Assembly: GCA_016719015.1 (NCBI GenBank)
Contig: JADKAZ010000009.1
Span: forward strand, 1 to 52,798
Direction of reading: 5' to 3'
Source: Chitinophagaceae bacterium
Lineage (GTDB): Bacteria; Bacteroidota; Bacteroidia; Chitinophagales; Chitinophagaceae
DNA length: 52,798 nt
Position 1 is the stretch's first letter. The number at the start of each line of letters is the position of its first letter. Shown in pieces: positions 1 through 8,722 of the stretch. The notes beneath the pieces are model-generated. The model was not told the DNA's origin, did not search any database, and saw only the letters and a program-made list of their open reading frames with translations. A program made the position numbers and the translations under genes.

Positions 1-454
1 CTTGCAGAATCACTTGCTCCTTTTAGTATATCTAGGAGAAATCAAGCTTTAGAAATGGCTCGACTTTATGCTGTTTTACATTGCTTTGAAAACGAAATCC
101 GAGAATACATAAGAGAAACTCTAAATGAAAAAGAAGGATTAGACTGGTGGGAAAAACTGCCACCTAAAATGAAGACACATGCTGAAAGCAGACAAGAAAC
201 AGCTTTGAAAGATTCATGGCTTGAAGGAGAAAAGTGATTTACTTGGCTTTGTTGACTTTGGTATGCTTGCTTCAATCATAATTGAAAAAGTGGACTCATT
301 TTAGTAACATTATTCCTTCGCAACATTGGCTCAAGCAGCGTATGGATGAGCTGAAAAGTTAGGAATTTTATTGCACATAATCGAATGCTACTTCCTTCGG
401 ATTCAAAGAATCTATATGTATATAGCTGACTGGAATCGAGTAATTGGTTTATAA
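1..454 (+). pseudogene. HEPN_Swt1-family protein, C-terminal part, frameshifted
   Basis: The open frame enters from the left edge and encodes a Swt1-type HEPN domain (hydrophobic helix around ARLYAVLHCFENEIREYI, then GLDWWEKLP). The frame breaks near 233, but the neighbouring frames continue the same family: GFVDFGMLASIII, PSQHWLKQRMDEL, then the HEPN R-x4-H motif in RNFIAHNRMLL, and finally MYIADWNRVIGL before a stop at 452-454. At least three or four single-base shifts (about 233, 290, 357, 402) are needed to join the pieces. HEPN domains of this kind are common in RNA-targeting toxins and defence proteins. The gene lies 16 bp upstream of an AbiGi-like gene, so the two probably formed one unit. 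Family assignment is from remembered conserved blocks; whether the shifts are real or sequencing errors cannot be decided here. Confidence 0.72.
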
Positions 455-470
455 AACATACAATGCATTT

Positions 471-1223
471 ATGGCTCTATATCCTGACATACTTTTCACT
501 TTACAACTAAGCAAAGTCTTTATGCAATTTTAAATGACACTTTTAAAGTATCATATGCTAGAGAAAGAATACTTGGAGGCAATAAGCTAAAAGAATTTGC
601 AGTTCCAATGGTTTCATTCAGCGACCTCAGACTATCCGAACTTAAAGACAATATTGGAACATATGGAAAATTTGGCATCGGCATGACGAAAGAGTGGGCA
701 ATAAATAAAGGACTTAACCCTGTCATGTATGCAAGTAAGGAAAGTTTGTTCACAGAAAAGTTCATAAGTGGAATTGAAGATTTTTCAAACTTGTAGAAAA
801 GTCAAATGATTCGACAGGTCGATTTGAAACCGCATACAACAACACTATAAACACCTTACGGTATATAAAAAACTATAAAGGAGATTTGATTAGACCTGGC
901 CGACCTATTAAACCTAAATTATGTTTTTGCAAATGAAAAAGAATGGAGGTATGTTCCTCCGATTGCAGATAATGTTCTTTCTTTTATTCCCATTGATAAA
1001 AATAAGGACATCCAAACAGAAATCATATTTCAATCAAAAAGTTGCACATCTCAGGATTCACTTTCAACCTGATGACATAAAATACTTGATAGTTGAAAAG
1101 GACAACGATATAAATTTTCTTATCGCACATTTACGACAAGTCAAAAACAGATTTTCTCCTGACACAATAGACAGGCTATCCAGCAGGATACTTACTTATG
1201 AACAAATTGAGAAAGATGTATAA
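471..1223 (+). pseudogene. AbiGi-like abortive-infection protein, frameshifted
   Basis: Conserved blocks of the AbiGi family (PF10899) appear in order but in different frames. The start at 471 gives MALYPDIL; after a shift near 493 comes HFTTKQSLYAILNDTFKVSY; then VPMVSFSDLRLSEL and YGKFGIGMTKEWAINKGLNP; after a shift near 785 comes ETAYNNTINTLRYIKNYKGD; after about 915 comes the block FANEKEWRYVPP; after about 1040 comes HFQPDDIKYLIVEKDND and the C-terminus. At least four single-base shifts are required, several at short homopolymers. AbiGi is described as the antitoxin-like half of the AbiG phage-exclusion system; here the partner is a HEPN_Swt1 protein instead of AbiGii. Either a decayed gene or a poorly sequenced one. 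Confidence 0.7.
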
Positions 1224-1228
1224 AAAAC

Positions 1229-1430
1229 AGCCGCTAACAGTGCATTGGCAATATGGCGGGGCGACTCAAGAACAATCGGCTACATATCGCTACTCAGCTT
1301 CGGTTTCGGCAGACGAATAACGCCGAGCAGCAGAATAAACAATGAGCTTTTGTATCTTTAATCAGCAGCGGCACCGGGCAGACGGAACACAGAATACCGC
1401 CACATCGCCAATGCTTTAACGTTGTAAGCC
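1229..1430. repeat. Cassette-boundary inverted-repeat element 1 (attC-like shape)
   Basis: About 200 bp lying between the abiGi-like stop and the next gene. The left end (GCCGCTAACAGTGCATTGGC, then AATATGGCGG) is complementary to the right end (CCGCCACATCGCCAATGC, then GTTGTAAGCC), so the whole element can fold into one long hairpin. The interior carries TTCGG.TTCGGCAGACGAA and GGGCAGACGGAACACAG, which recur in the later elements. A TATCTTTA box at 1353-1360 resembles the Bacteroidota -7 promoter motif and points toward the next gene. Confidence 0.75.
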
Positions 1431-1446
1431 ATTTTAAAGACACACC

Positions 1447-2004
1447 ATGAAAATTTCAACCATTCTTTGCCTGACACTATTTATTGTTTCCGGCATTCCA
1501 TCATTCGGACAAAAGACCAATCCTTCAAGAAGTGAAACGGAGACATGGCTTCTTGAAAAAATGAATAAATATGTTGCCAAAAATTCTATAGACTGCAACA
1601 AGTTGTTTCCCGGCGACAACTCAATCAATAATAAAACAACAGATTGTTCAACTTACACTAATATCAGCTTTTCATTTTCAGTCGATAATTTGCTTATATC
1701 TGCAAAATGTAAAAAAGAGAGTACCATGACAATGGAAATGTTGAGACAAATTTTACCAGAAAAATTACGATTCCATTGTATGACCTTAGCTATGATTTTT
1801 ACATAACAACAAATTCGTTGTTTTTTTTCAACAAAATATTCAGCGATAAAAGTTGATGATAGTAACGGCAAATCAAGCAAACAAAGTTCTTTTAGCTTAT
1901 GGTTTAACACAAATGAGGAAGAAGATTTTAAAACAAGATTTGACAAGGCAATGAATCACTTGAGAACATTCGTAAAAAAACCAAAATCTAACGAAGCATT
2001 TTAA
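1447..2004 (+). pseudogene. Unknown exported protein, frameshifted
   Basis: Starts with a clear signal peptide (MKISTILCLTLFIVSGIPSFG, predicted cleavage near residue 21). The first frame is open to 1806, but coding similarity in character passes to a second frame at the A5 run 1760-1764 (giving EKITIPLYDLSYDFY) and to a third after the T8 run at 1821-1828 (giving SFSLWFNTNEEEDFKTRFDKAMNHL, ending at 2004). Restoring one base at each run gives a protein of about 185 residues. I do not recognise the family. The stop is 3 bp before the ATG of the next exported protein, so the two were co-transcribed. It is the first gene of the second cassette-like block. Confidence 0.55.
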
Positions 2005-2007
2005 AAT

Positions 2008-2632
2008 ATGAAAAAGTTATACATCATTTTGTTATGCTGTTTATGCAGCATAATAGTATTGTCACAAGACACTAAATTCTCAACAGTAAAAATTGAAGGC
2101 TTTGGGAGTATCGGACTTCCATCTAACATGGAAATACAAGGCGGTGTTTATAAGGAACTATCTGACAGAATAAAGGAAATAAATGGTGTAAACGCTTCTA
2201 AGGTCATTTTCCAACAAAAGAAACCTAAACAATCTTGATGGTAGTAGTATGCAGACTTATGCCAGAGTATTCATTCGCACTGAGTCAGGAACTGCCGGAG
2301 ATTTCAAAAAACTATCTGAGTCTCTCACACAAGCAGAGGCGGATGATGTCAATTCAACTTTCAAAAGTCAAATTGAAAGTGAAGCTCCCAGAGCAAATGC
2401 AAAAGTTCTTGAATGGCATAAAGCGACAACATCAAAACTTAACGGTCAAAATGCAATAAAGTATGGATATAAAAGGCAAATCGGTACTAACAAGCCTGTC
2501 TTAGTTGAGGTTTTCATGTTACAAAATAACGACCGCCTCCACATTGTTACATTTGAATATCGCTTAGATGACAACAATTGGCCTACGACATTCACAAGCA
2601 TAAAAACTACAGTCAAAATCATTGCAAAATAA
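2008..2632 (+). pseudogene. Unknown exported protein, single frameshift
   Basis: Begins with a signal peptide (MKKLYIILLCCLCSIIVLSQ). The N-terminal 70 residues are in one frame up to about 2220; the remaining residues, from NLNNLDGSSMQTYARVF onward to VKIIAK, are in the next frame, ending at 2632. One missing base between 2210 and 2225 explains the split and would give about 208 residues. The C-terminal part has a mixed alpha/beta composition. Family not recognised. It lies directly downstream of another exported protein and upstream of a two-helix membrane protein and a J-protein. Confidence 0.55.
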
Positions 2633-2655
2633 TTTACCACCAAAACCTAAGTCTT

Positions 2656-2883
2656 ATGCGTACAGCATCTCAAAATCGACTAACTATAGTTGCATTTCTT
2701 ATCGGCGGGATTATTATTGCTGCCCTTAATGATGCGCAAGGTACAAAACACGGAGGCGGGCCTATAGGAGTAATATTCGCAATGGGTATGATTGCTGCAA
2801 TTACTGCTATTTGGAAATGGAAACCAGATAGTGAAAAGAAAGACAACAAGCCCAACGATAATCAACAATTAGATAAACGTTAA
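2656..2883 (+). CDS. Small two-helix membrane protein
   Basis: The ATG at 2656 gives a 75-residue protein beginning MRTASQNRLTIVAFLIGG. It has two predicted transmembrane segments (about residues 9-24 and 38-54), a Gly-rich loop between them, and a charged Lys/Asp/Asn tail. A start further upstream (2578) would overlap the preceding gene, so 2656 is preferred. The stop is 2 bp from the ATG of the J-protein gene, implying co-translation. The family is not recognised; it may anchor or modulate the neighbouring J-protein. Confidence 0.55.
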   Translation: MRTASQNRLTIVAFLIGGIIIAALNDAQGTKHGGGPIGVIFAMGMIAAITAIWKWKPDSEKKDNKPNDNQQLDKR

Positions 2884-2885
2884 TA

Positions 2886-3448
2886 ATGTTTGTTGATTAT
2901 TATGCTCTTTTAGAAATTGCCCCGACTGCAACTCCGGAGGAAATAAAAGCTGCTTTCAAAAAGCAAGCAATGAGATGGCATCCTGACCGCAACCCAGGAA
3001 TTGACACAAACCCCCAAATGCAACTTATTAATGAAGCCAAACTCATTCTTTTAGACGAAGAAGCAAGAGCAAAATATGATTTGCAATATTCAAGATTTAA
3101 GCAACATCAAACAGAAAAGGAACAATTCAAGCGGCGAGAGCAACAGGCGAAACAGGAGCAGCCTCATAAACAACCTGAACAGGAGAACAAACAAACTAAG
3201 GAGGAGTACAAAGAAGAAACATTTACTTATTCCGACTTTAGTGTTGATGATGAAGTTCTAAAAAATGGATGGCAAATGCAAAACGGCAAGCGGTAGATTT
3301 AGCAAAACAAACAATAGAGGAAGTCAAAGGCATGACAAAAGCGGGCATAAAAGCCGGTGCAAAAGAAATTGGTAGAGGCTTCATTTTTCAAATCATCCTT
3401 AGCATCATCGTTCTTATTATAATTGGACTTTCCAAATCGTGTAACTGA
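2886..3448 (+). pseudogene. J-domain protein with C-terminal membrane helix, frameshifted
   Basis: Residues 3-65 form a DnaJ J-domain: DYYALLEIAPTATPEEIKAA, the HPD motif in MRWHPDRNPG, and EEARAKYD. A Gln/Glu/Lys-rich linker follows. At the A6 run 3260-3265 the frame shifts: the annotated frame stops at 3296, but the next frame continues with WMANAKRQAVDLAKQTIEEV and ends in a hydrophobic helix (FQIILSIIVLIIIGL) and stop at 3446-3448. Adding one A restores a protein of about 187 residues that would recruit Hsp70 at the membrane. It is the last gene of the four-gene block and ends 8 bp before boundary element 2. Confidence 0.78.
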
Positions 3449-3456
3449 CGAAAAAC

Positions 3457-3660
3457 GGCTTACAACATTCAGTTTTGCGTCAGCAGGGGGCGACGAATAA
3501 ATCCTCATCTTAGTGCTACTATCAGCTACATATCCGGCTGACCGAACACAGATGAGCAACAGAATATGTTCTCAACTTTTGTAACTTTGGTCAGCTGCAG
3601 TTCCGAGCTTGACGTTTTCCAAATGCCCTGCCGAACGCAAAGCTGTGGCCGTTGTACGCC
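3457..3660. repeat. Cassette-boundary inverted-repeat element 2 (attC-like shape)
   Basis: The ends are GGCTTACAAC (3457-3466) and GTTGTACGCC (3651-3660), complementary at 9 of 10 positions. Just inside, TTTTGCGTCAGCAGGG pairs with CCCTGCCGAACGCAAAG. A GGGGCGACGAATAA motif near 3488 and CCGAACACAGATGAGCAACAG echo element 1. TAACTTTG at 3582-3589 is a good match to the Bacteroidota -7 box and could drive the following gene. Confidence 0.78.
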
Positions 3661-3678
3661 ATAAGACAAGACTCTACT

Positions 3679-4554
3679 ATGTCAAAATTTATACTTTTTA
3701 TTAGCAGTCTTTTTATCTTCACAAACATTTATTCCCAGAATAAACCCAAAACAATACTTTGGGAAATAACACAAAATGGGAGTAACTTAAAATCTTATCT
3801 TTTTGGTACGCTCCACGAAGTTAACCCAGACTTTTTTGATTCGCTAACAAATTCAGTTTCCAAACTAAAAAACTCGGATATCCTATATGTTGAAGAGACA
3901 AATAGCGTAAGAGACAAATCTAATATTTTACAAAATCCTTCGATTTGGAACAAATCAAAATGGGATAGCATTTTATCAAAAGAGCAAGCAATAATATTTG
4001 AAAGATTTATTTCAAAGGCTGAAAGAAGTGAATTTAACAATCTTCCTCCACTAATTCTTAATAGAGTCATTACAGGAATGTACCTTAGGGATTTTTGCCA
4101 ACTCAGTAATAGCTATGAAAATTTAACTCTTGATGGAAAAATAGAAAAATTTGCACATGAAAATTACAAACAAGTTTTATCGCTTGATGAAAATCAAGCT
4201 GATTTGCTTACGATGACCTCTAAGGCAGTTGATTCAAATCTAAATTTAGAATATGCCAAGGGTATTATCAACCTTATGTCAAAAATGCTTAATGAAGACA
4301 TGAGTAATTGCAATATAATTACAGAATACAAATCATTCAACATCGATTACATGTTAGAAGTGGATTACACTAAATATCCAAATCAATCACCCTTATTAAT
4401 TGACAGAAATATTAAATGGATTAAAATACTAGATAATTCTTTAAGAAAATACAACTGCTTCATAGCTGTTGGACTAAAGCACTTGTTTTATAAGCAGGGA
4501 CTTATTCAACAATTGCGGGCTTTAGGGTATAAGGTAAGACCGATTATACCTTGA
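3679..4554 (+). CDS. TraB/GumN family protein
   Basis: A 291-residue protein starting at ATG 3679 (MSKFILFISSLFIFTNIYSQ), with a signal peptide ending near residue 20. The conserved N-terminal TraB/GumN motif LFGTLHEVNPDFF is present, as is the typical C-terminal segment FIAVGLKHLFYKQGLIQQLR followed by LGYKVRPI. The conserved GTxH histidine and Glu residues match a family (PF01963) related to Tiki-type metalloproteases; the function of bacterial members is largely unknown. The gene stands alone between boundary elements 2 and 3. Unlike its neighbours in the array it is intact. Likely periplasmic or surface-exposed. Confidence 0.8.
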   Translation: MSKFILFISSLFIFTNIYSQNKPKTILWEITQNGSNLKSYLFGTLHEVNPDFFDSLTNSVSKLKNSDILYVEETNSVRDKSNILQNPSIWNKSKWDSILSKEQAIIFERFISKAERSEFNNLPPLILNRVITGMYLRDFCQLSNSYENLTLDGKIEKFAHENYKQVLSLDENQADLLTMTSKAVDSNLNLEYAKGIINLMSKMLNEDMSNCNIITEYKSFNIDYMLEVDYTKYPNQSPLLIDRNIKWIKILDNSLRKYNCFIAVGLKHLFYKQGLIQQLRALGYKVRPIIP

Positions 4555-4561
4555 TAATTAC

Positions 4562-4756
4562 GGCGTACAACAGTGGGTTTTATGTTATTGGGGCTGGACA
4601 AACAAACATCAGCTAATAGCAAAGCCAGGCATTAGTTTCAGCTTGACCAGCATCTTTGAACTTTTGTAATAACAATAAACTTTTAATTAATAATTTAGCT
4701 TCGGTTGTGGGCAGACGGAAGTTAATATCCCAACATCATAAAGCCCGGTACGTAGC
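4562..4756. repeat. Cassette-boundary inverted-repeat element 3 (attC-like shape)
   Basis: The left end GGCGTACAAC (4562-4571) followed by GTGGGTTTTATGTTATTGGG is complementary, with a few mismatches, to the right end CCCAACATCATAAAGCCC followed by GGTACGTAGC. The internal motif TTCGG.TGGGCAGACGGAA near 4700-4720 is shared with element 1, and GAACTTTTGTAA near 4658 with element 2. The arms are different sequences in each element while the outer ends are similar, as in integron attC sites. Confidence 0.75.
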
Positions 4757-4803
4757 TCTCAAGTTATGATGACCATAGATTGTAACAAGCCAAATACGAT
4801 AGA

Positions 4804-5349
4804 ATGTTAAATAGAACTTTCACGCCTTTTCCCATTTTGACTACGGAAAGGCTTACTCTCCGACAACTGGTAATTAATGATGAACAAGAAATTTTCACTT
4901 TGCGTTCTGACAGTGAGATAAATAAATATCTCGACAGACAAATAAGTAATACTATTGATGATGCCCGAAATTTTATAAATTCCGTTAATGAGAATATTAC
5001 CAAAAACGACTCCTTATATTGGGCAATAACTTTGAGTGACAGCAACAAATTGGTTGGCACCATTTGTCTTTATGGTTTTTCAGATGAAAATGATAATTGT
5101 GAAATCGGTTATGAACTTTTGACAAATTTTCAAGGGCAAGGAATTATGAAGGAGGCTCTAGAAAAAGTTATTGACTATGCATTCAATACAGTCAAAGTTC
5201 AAAAAATTGAAGCATTCTTTCATAGTGATAATCAGCCTTCCATAAAGCTGTTGAAAAAATTCTCATTTCGAGATTTAAATAAAGCTGATGAGACCAATCA
5301 TGATTTAGTATCTTATCATTTGACAAATCCCATTAGCAATCTTAAATAA
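4804..5349 (+). CDS. GNAT N-acetyltransferase (RimJ/RimL-like)
   Basis: A 181-residue GNAT-fold protein. The N-terminal TERLTLRQL strand and turn is typical of RimJ/RimL-type acetyltransferases, WAITLSDSNKLVGTICL is the central beta hairpin, and EIGYELLTNFQGQGIMKEAL is the acetyl-CoA-binding motif A with the Q/RxxGxG/A-like QGQGIM. KIEAFFHSDNQPSIKLLKKF is the C-terminal motif B region. The substrate is unknown: family members acetylate ribosomal proteins or small amines. It is a single-gene block between boundary element 3 and the terminal half-element and is intact. Confidence 0.85.
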   Translation: MLNRTFTPFPILTTERLTLRQLVINDEQEIFTLRSDSEINKYLDRQISNTIDDARNFINSVNENITKNDSLYWAITLSDSNKLVGTICLYGFSDENDNCEIGYELLTNFQGQGIMKEALEKVIDYAFNTVKVQKIEAFFHSDNQPSIKLLKKFSFRDLNKADETNHDLVSYHLTNPISNLK

Positions 5350-5370
5350 ATAAACTGAACGAAAAAGCCC

Positions 5371-5414
5371 AACCGCTAACATTTGGGTCGGTCAAAATGG
5401 GCGGACGAATTTTA
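5371..5414. repeat. Half boundary element at the right end of the array
   Basis: AACCGCTAACATTTGGGTCG followed by GGGCGGACGAATTTTAT matches the left halves of the earlier boundary elements (GCTAACA... and GGGCGACGAATAA), but no complementary right half follows before the ATPase gene at 5503. This marks the junction between the cassette-like island and ordinary chromosome. Confidence 0.6.
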
Positions 5415-5502
5415 TTTCCCTACTTAGGCAATTCCTCCCCGTTAGTATTCTTCCTTTAACTTGCACTTATCTTGTACTTACTCCTCAAAAAATAGATAGC
5501 TA

Positions 5503-8070
5503 ATGAACTGGCACCGGTTAAACATAGCTGAACTGTTTGATCTTCTTGGCACAAGCCAGCAAGGCCTGACTTCTTCTATGGCAGAAGAAAAACTGGTGGA
5601 AACGGGCCCTAATGAATTACAAGAGGGTAAAAAGAAAAGTATTATCGCTATACTGTTGTCGCAGTTTAAAGATGTGATGATTTTAATTTTGCTGGCAGCA
5701 GCCATTGTATCAGGTATCATTGGCGATCTTACTGATACAATTGTTATCCTGGTTATCGTTATACTGAATGCATTCATTGGTTTTTTCCAGGAATACCGGG
5801 CAGAAAAAGCAATGCTGGCCTTAAAGAAAATGGCAGCCACGCAGGCCAGCATAATCAGGGACGGCAACAAAATACAGATATCTGCTGCCGGATTAGTGCC
5901 TGGTGATATCGTATTATTAGAAGCCGGCAACGCTGTTCCTGCTGATGTACGCATAATCGAATCGATCAATTTAAGAATTGAAGAAGCGGCACTTACCGGT
6001 GAGTCGCATGCTATAGAAAAAATTATTCACCCCCTGAAATCGGACGACTTACCGCTGGGTGATAAAAGGAATATGGCATTTAAAGGGACGTTTGTAGCGT
6101 ATGGCCGGGGCACAGGAGTAGTAACAGCCACCGGCATGCAAACAGAATTAGGCCGCATAGCGAAAATGTTGCAGGAAGATGTAACGCTTACACCCTTACA
6201 GCAACGGATGGCTTCGTTTGGAAAAAAATTATCTGTACTTGTTCTTTTTTTATGTGTCTTATTTTTTGTTGCAGGGTGGTTAAGAAACGAGGATGTAGGG
6301 AAACTTGTACTCACCAGCATTTCCCTGGCAGTAGCAGCAATCCCGGAAGCATTACCTGCCGTAATCACCATTTCACTTGCCCTGGCGGCAAAAAGAATGA
6401 TCCGGTTCAATAGCCTGATAAGAAAATTACCAGCAGTAGAAACATTGGGCTCTGTTACTTATATCTGCACCGATAAAACAGGTACGCTGACTAAAAATAA
6501 AATGTATGTAGAAAACATATTTATAAATGGACGATTGTATGAAAGAAAAGATTTACCGGAGATAAAGGACCAGGAAGAAATAATGCTACTGCTCCAGGCA
6601 TTTGCATTGAACAATGATGCTATCGAAAGTGCTGATACTACTATCCGGGGTGATAGTACTGAAGTGGCATTACTGGAAGTAGCACGGGAACAAAACGTTC
6701 AAACCGGCAAGTGGCCAAGAATGGCAGAATTAGCTTTTGATGCTGAGCGGAAACTGATGACCACCTTTCACAGCCATGAAGACAAAATTATTTCCTTTAC
6801 CAAAGGTGCCCCGGATATATTGCTGTTACAATGTAAGAATGCTGATCAGCCTGCCATACTGAAACAAGTAGATGATATGGCAGCAAAAGGACACCGGGTA
6901 TTGGGATTTGCCTACCGATACTGGGACAGCTTACCTGAAACCCCGGACAGTGAAATTCACGAAGCGGGGCTGCAGTTTTTGGGATTAACAGGTATTATAG
7001 ACCCACCACGGGAGGAAGTATTTGAGGCAGTAGCACAATGTAAATCAGCCGGTATAGTACCGGTTATGATAACTGGGGATCATCCGCTTACGGCGAAAAC
7101 AATTGCACAACGTATCGGGATATTAAACAACGAAAAAGATTTGGTAATAACCGGTCAGCAATTGTCTGCATTAAATAATGAAAATTTTTTAAACCAGGTA
7201 GAGAAAATAAAAGTGTATGCACGGGTATCCCCGGAACAGAAATTACAGATCGTAAAAATGTTGCAACGAAAAGGACATTATGTAGCGATGACCGGTGACG
7301 GAGTAAATGATGCCCCTTCTTTAAAAAGAGCCAATATCGGTATCGCAATGGGCATCACCGGCACTGATGTAGCCAAAGAAGCTGCTCATATGATTTTACT
7401 GGATGACAATTTTTCAACCATTGTAAAAGCTGTACGGGAAGGAAGAAGAATTTATGACAACATACTTAAGTTTATTAAATACCTGATGACCACCAATGCC
7501 GGAGAGATATTGACATTACTGTTAGGGCCATTGCTGGGCTTACCGATTGCATTGCTACCCATACATATTTTATGGATAAACCTGGTTTCAGATGGATTAC
7601 CTGCCATATCACTTTCATTTGAGAGAGCAGAAAAAAATATAATGACCCGACCTCCCCGGCCTCCCCAGCAAAGTGTTTTTGCCAACGGCAGGGGTTTGCA
7701 TATGATATGGGTAGGAATTTTGATGGCTGGCATCGCATTATCAGCCCAGAGTTGGGCTATCAGAAATGATTTGCATTGGCAAACCATTGTCTTTAATGTT
7801 TTATGTCTTAGCCAGATGGGGCATGTACTGGCTATCCGTTCAGAAACTCAATCATTCTTCAGCATAGGAATGTTTTCAAATAAACCTCTTATTGGCGCCG
7901 TGCTAATTGCATTACTTCTTCAGTTTGTTATCACTTATACTCCTTTTCTACAGCCAATTTTTCAGACTGAAGCTTTAACGCTGAATGAGTTTCTACTAGT
8001 AGGTGCTGCTTCTTCACTGGTATTCTTTGCAGTAGAAATAGAGAAAATACTGTCAAGAAGAAGAAAATAA
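5503..8070 (+). CDS. Calcium-transporting P-type ATPase (P2 type)
   Basis: An 855-residue P2-type cation ATPase, full length for the bacterial SERCA/PMCA-like family. The cation-ATPase N-domain is at residues 1-60; the actuator motif TGES at 165-168; the M4 ion-binding PEALP; the phosphorylation motif DKTGT with Asp324; the nucleotide-binding KGAPD with Lys434; the hinge TGDGVND at 597-603; and the M6 segment WINLVSDGLPA, characteristic of Ca2+ pumps. About ten membrane segments are visible. It would export Ca2+ (possibly Mn2+) from the cytoplasm. M4 has PEALP rather than the commoner PEGLP, so ion specificity is inferred. It is a monocistronic gene, the first backbone gene after the accessory island. 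Confidence 0.92.
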   Translation: MNWHRLNIAELFDLLGTSQQGLTSSMAEEKLVETGPNELQEGKKKSIIAILLSQFKDVMILILLAAAIVSGIIGDLTDTIVILVIVILNAFIGFFQEYRAEKAMLALKKMAATQASIIRDGNKIQISAAGLVPGDIVLLEAGNAVPADVRIIESINLRIEEAALTGESHAIEKIIHPLKSDDLPLGDKRNMAFKGTFVAYGRGTGVVTATGMQTELGRIAKMLQEDVTLTPLQQRMASFGKKLSVLVLFLCVLFFVAGWLRNEDVGKLVLTSISLAVAAIPEALPAVITISLALAAKRMIRFNSLIRKLPAVETLGSVTYICTDKTGTLTKNKMYVENIFINGRLYERKDLPEIKDQEEIMLLLQAFALNNDAIESADTTIRGDSTEVALLEVAREQNVQTGKWPRMAELAFDAERKLMTTFHSHEDKIISFTKGAPDILLLQCKNADQPAILKQVDDMAAKGHRVLGFAYRYWDSLPETPDSEIHEAGLQFLGLTGIIDPPREEVFEAVAQCKSAGIVPVMITGDHPLTAKTIAQRIGILNNEKDLVITGQQLSALNNENFLNQVEKIKVYARVSPEQKLQIVKMLQRKGHYVAMTGDGVNDAPSLKRANIGIAMGITGTDVAKEAAHMILLDDNFSTIVKAVREGRRIYDNILKFIKYLMTTNAGEILTLLLGPLLGLPIALLPIHILWINLVSDGLPAISLSFERAEKNIMTRPPRPPQQSVFANGRGLHMIWVGILMAGIALSAQSWAIRNDLHWQTIVFNVLCLSQMGHVLAIRSETQSFFSIGMFSNKPLIGAVLIALLLQFVITYTPFLQPIFQTEALTLNEFLLVGAASSLVFFAVEIEKILSRRRK

Positions 8071-8118
8071 AATCATTCCAAAATGAATAGTGGCAACAGG
8101 TGAATAGCAATAACAAAC

Positions 8119-8694
8119 TTATTGCTTCTCATACCGGAATTCTTTTCCTTCCAATATCGGATGACGACCAATTAATGCCGTCCCGTTAATTTGTAAGGAG
8201 AAATTTTCCAGGAATACTTCTACCAACGAAGGTTCTACCCGGAGGAGAAATTCATTATGATTCTTTTCATCAACTGGTATCACTGAAAATCGTTCAGGGC
8301 AAAATTCAAATTGCAAAGCCAAAGTGTTGACTTCCTGTAGCGGAAACTGTACATCGCCCCGCTGATCAAAAGGTGTCCATGTTTCTGCTGCACCATTGTG
8401 CAAACTGCAATAGGTATGACGGATCAGCATGGGGTTGGTATGATCAATGACGATATTAATAAAATCATTATCCGTTTTACTGCTTTTGGCCAGTGAAAAA
8501 TCTTTTCCCGACCAGGCAGCACTAGTTAAGAAAATAGAATCACCTTTTACACTCCATGTACCCGAACCCATGCGGTCTAATGCTCCATACGCAAAGAAAA
8601 ATTGAAAAGTATTATCCGGCTGTATTAAAAACCCGGATGCCATTTCCCGTACGCCTGTTAAAAAATATTCTCCTGTTAGTGTTGCTGCTTCCAT
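8119..8694 (-). CDS. Hypothetical protein, beta-rich
   Basis: A 191-residue cytoplasmic protein with no signal peptide. It begins GEYFLTGVREMASGFLIQ and contains YGALDRMGSGTWSVKGDSIF, a pattern like a lipocalin-style or META-type beta sheet in which a GxW strand follows a short barrel entrance. The C-terminal half has further beta-strand character (VEPSLVEVFLENFSLQING). I do not recognise the family. It lies 28 bp downstream of the CHAT-TPR gene on the same strand and may be co-transcribed with it. Confidence 0.55.
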   Translation of the reverse strand: MEAATLTGEYFLTGVREMASGFLIQPDNTFQFFFAYGALDRMGSGTWSVKGDSIFLTSAAWSGKDFSLAKSSKTDNDFINIVIDHTNPMLIRHTYCSLHNGAAETWTPFDQRGDVQFPLQEVNTLALQFEFCPERFSVIPVDEKNHNEFLLRVEPSLVEVFLENFSLQINGTALIGRHPILEGKEFRYEKQ

Positions 8695-8722
8695 AGTAGC
8701 CAGACTTTTGTATTATTTGAAA

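Noticed and set aside
1229..4756. Boundary elements as canonical integron attC sites
   Set aside because: The ends do not match the RYYYAAC/GTTRRRY core, and no IntI gene is adjacent. Only the overall shape is attC-like.
5478..5969. A minus-strand frame over the ATPase N-terminus
   Set aside because: The opposite strand encodes conserved P-type ATPase motifs, so this is a shadow.
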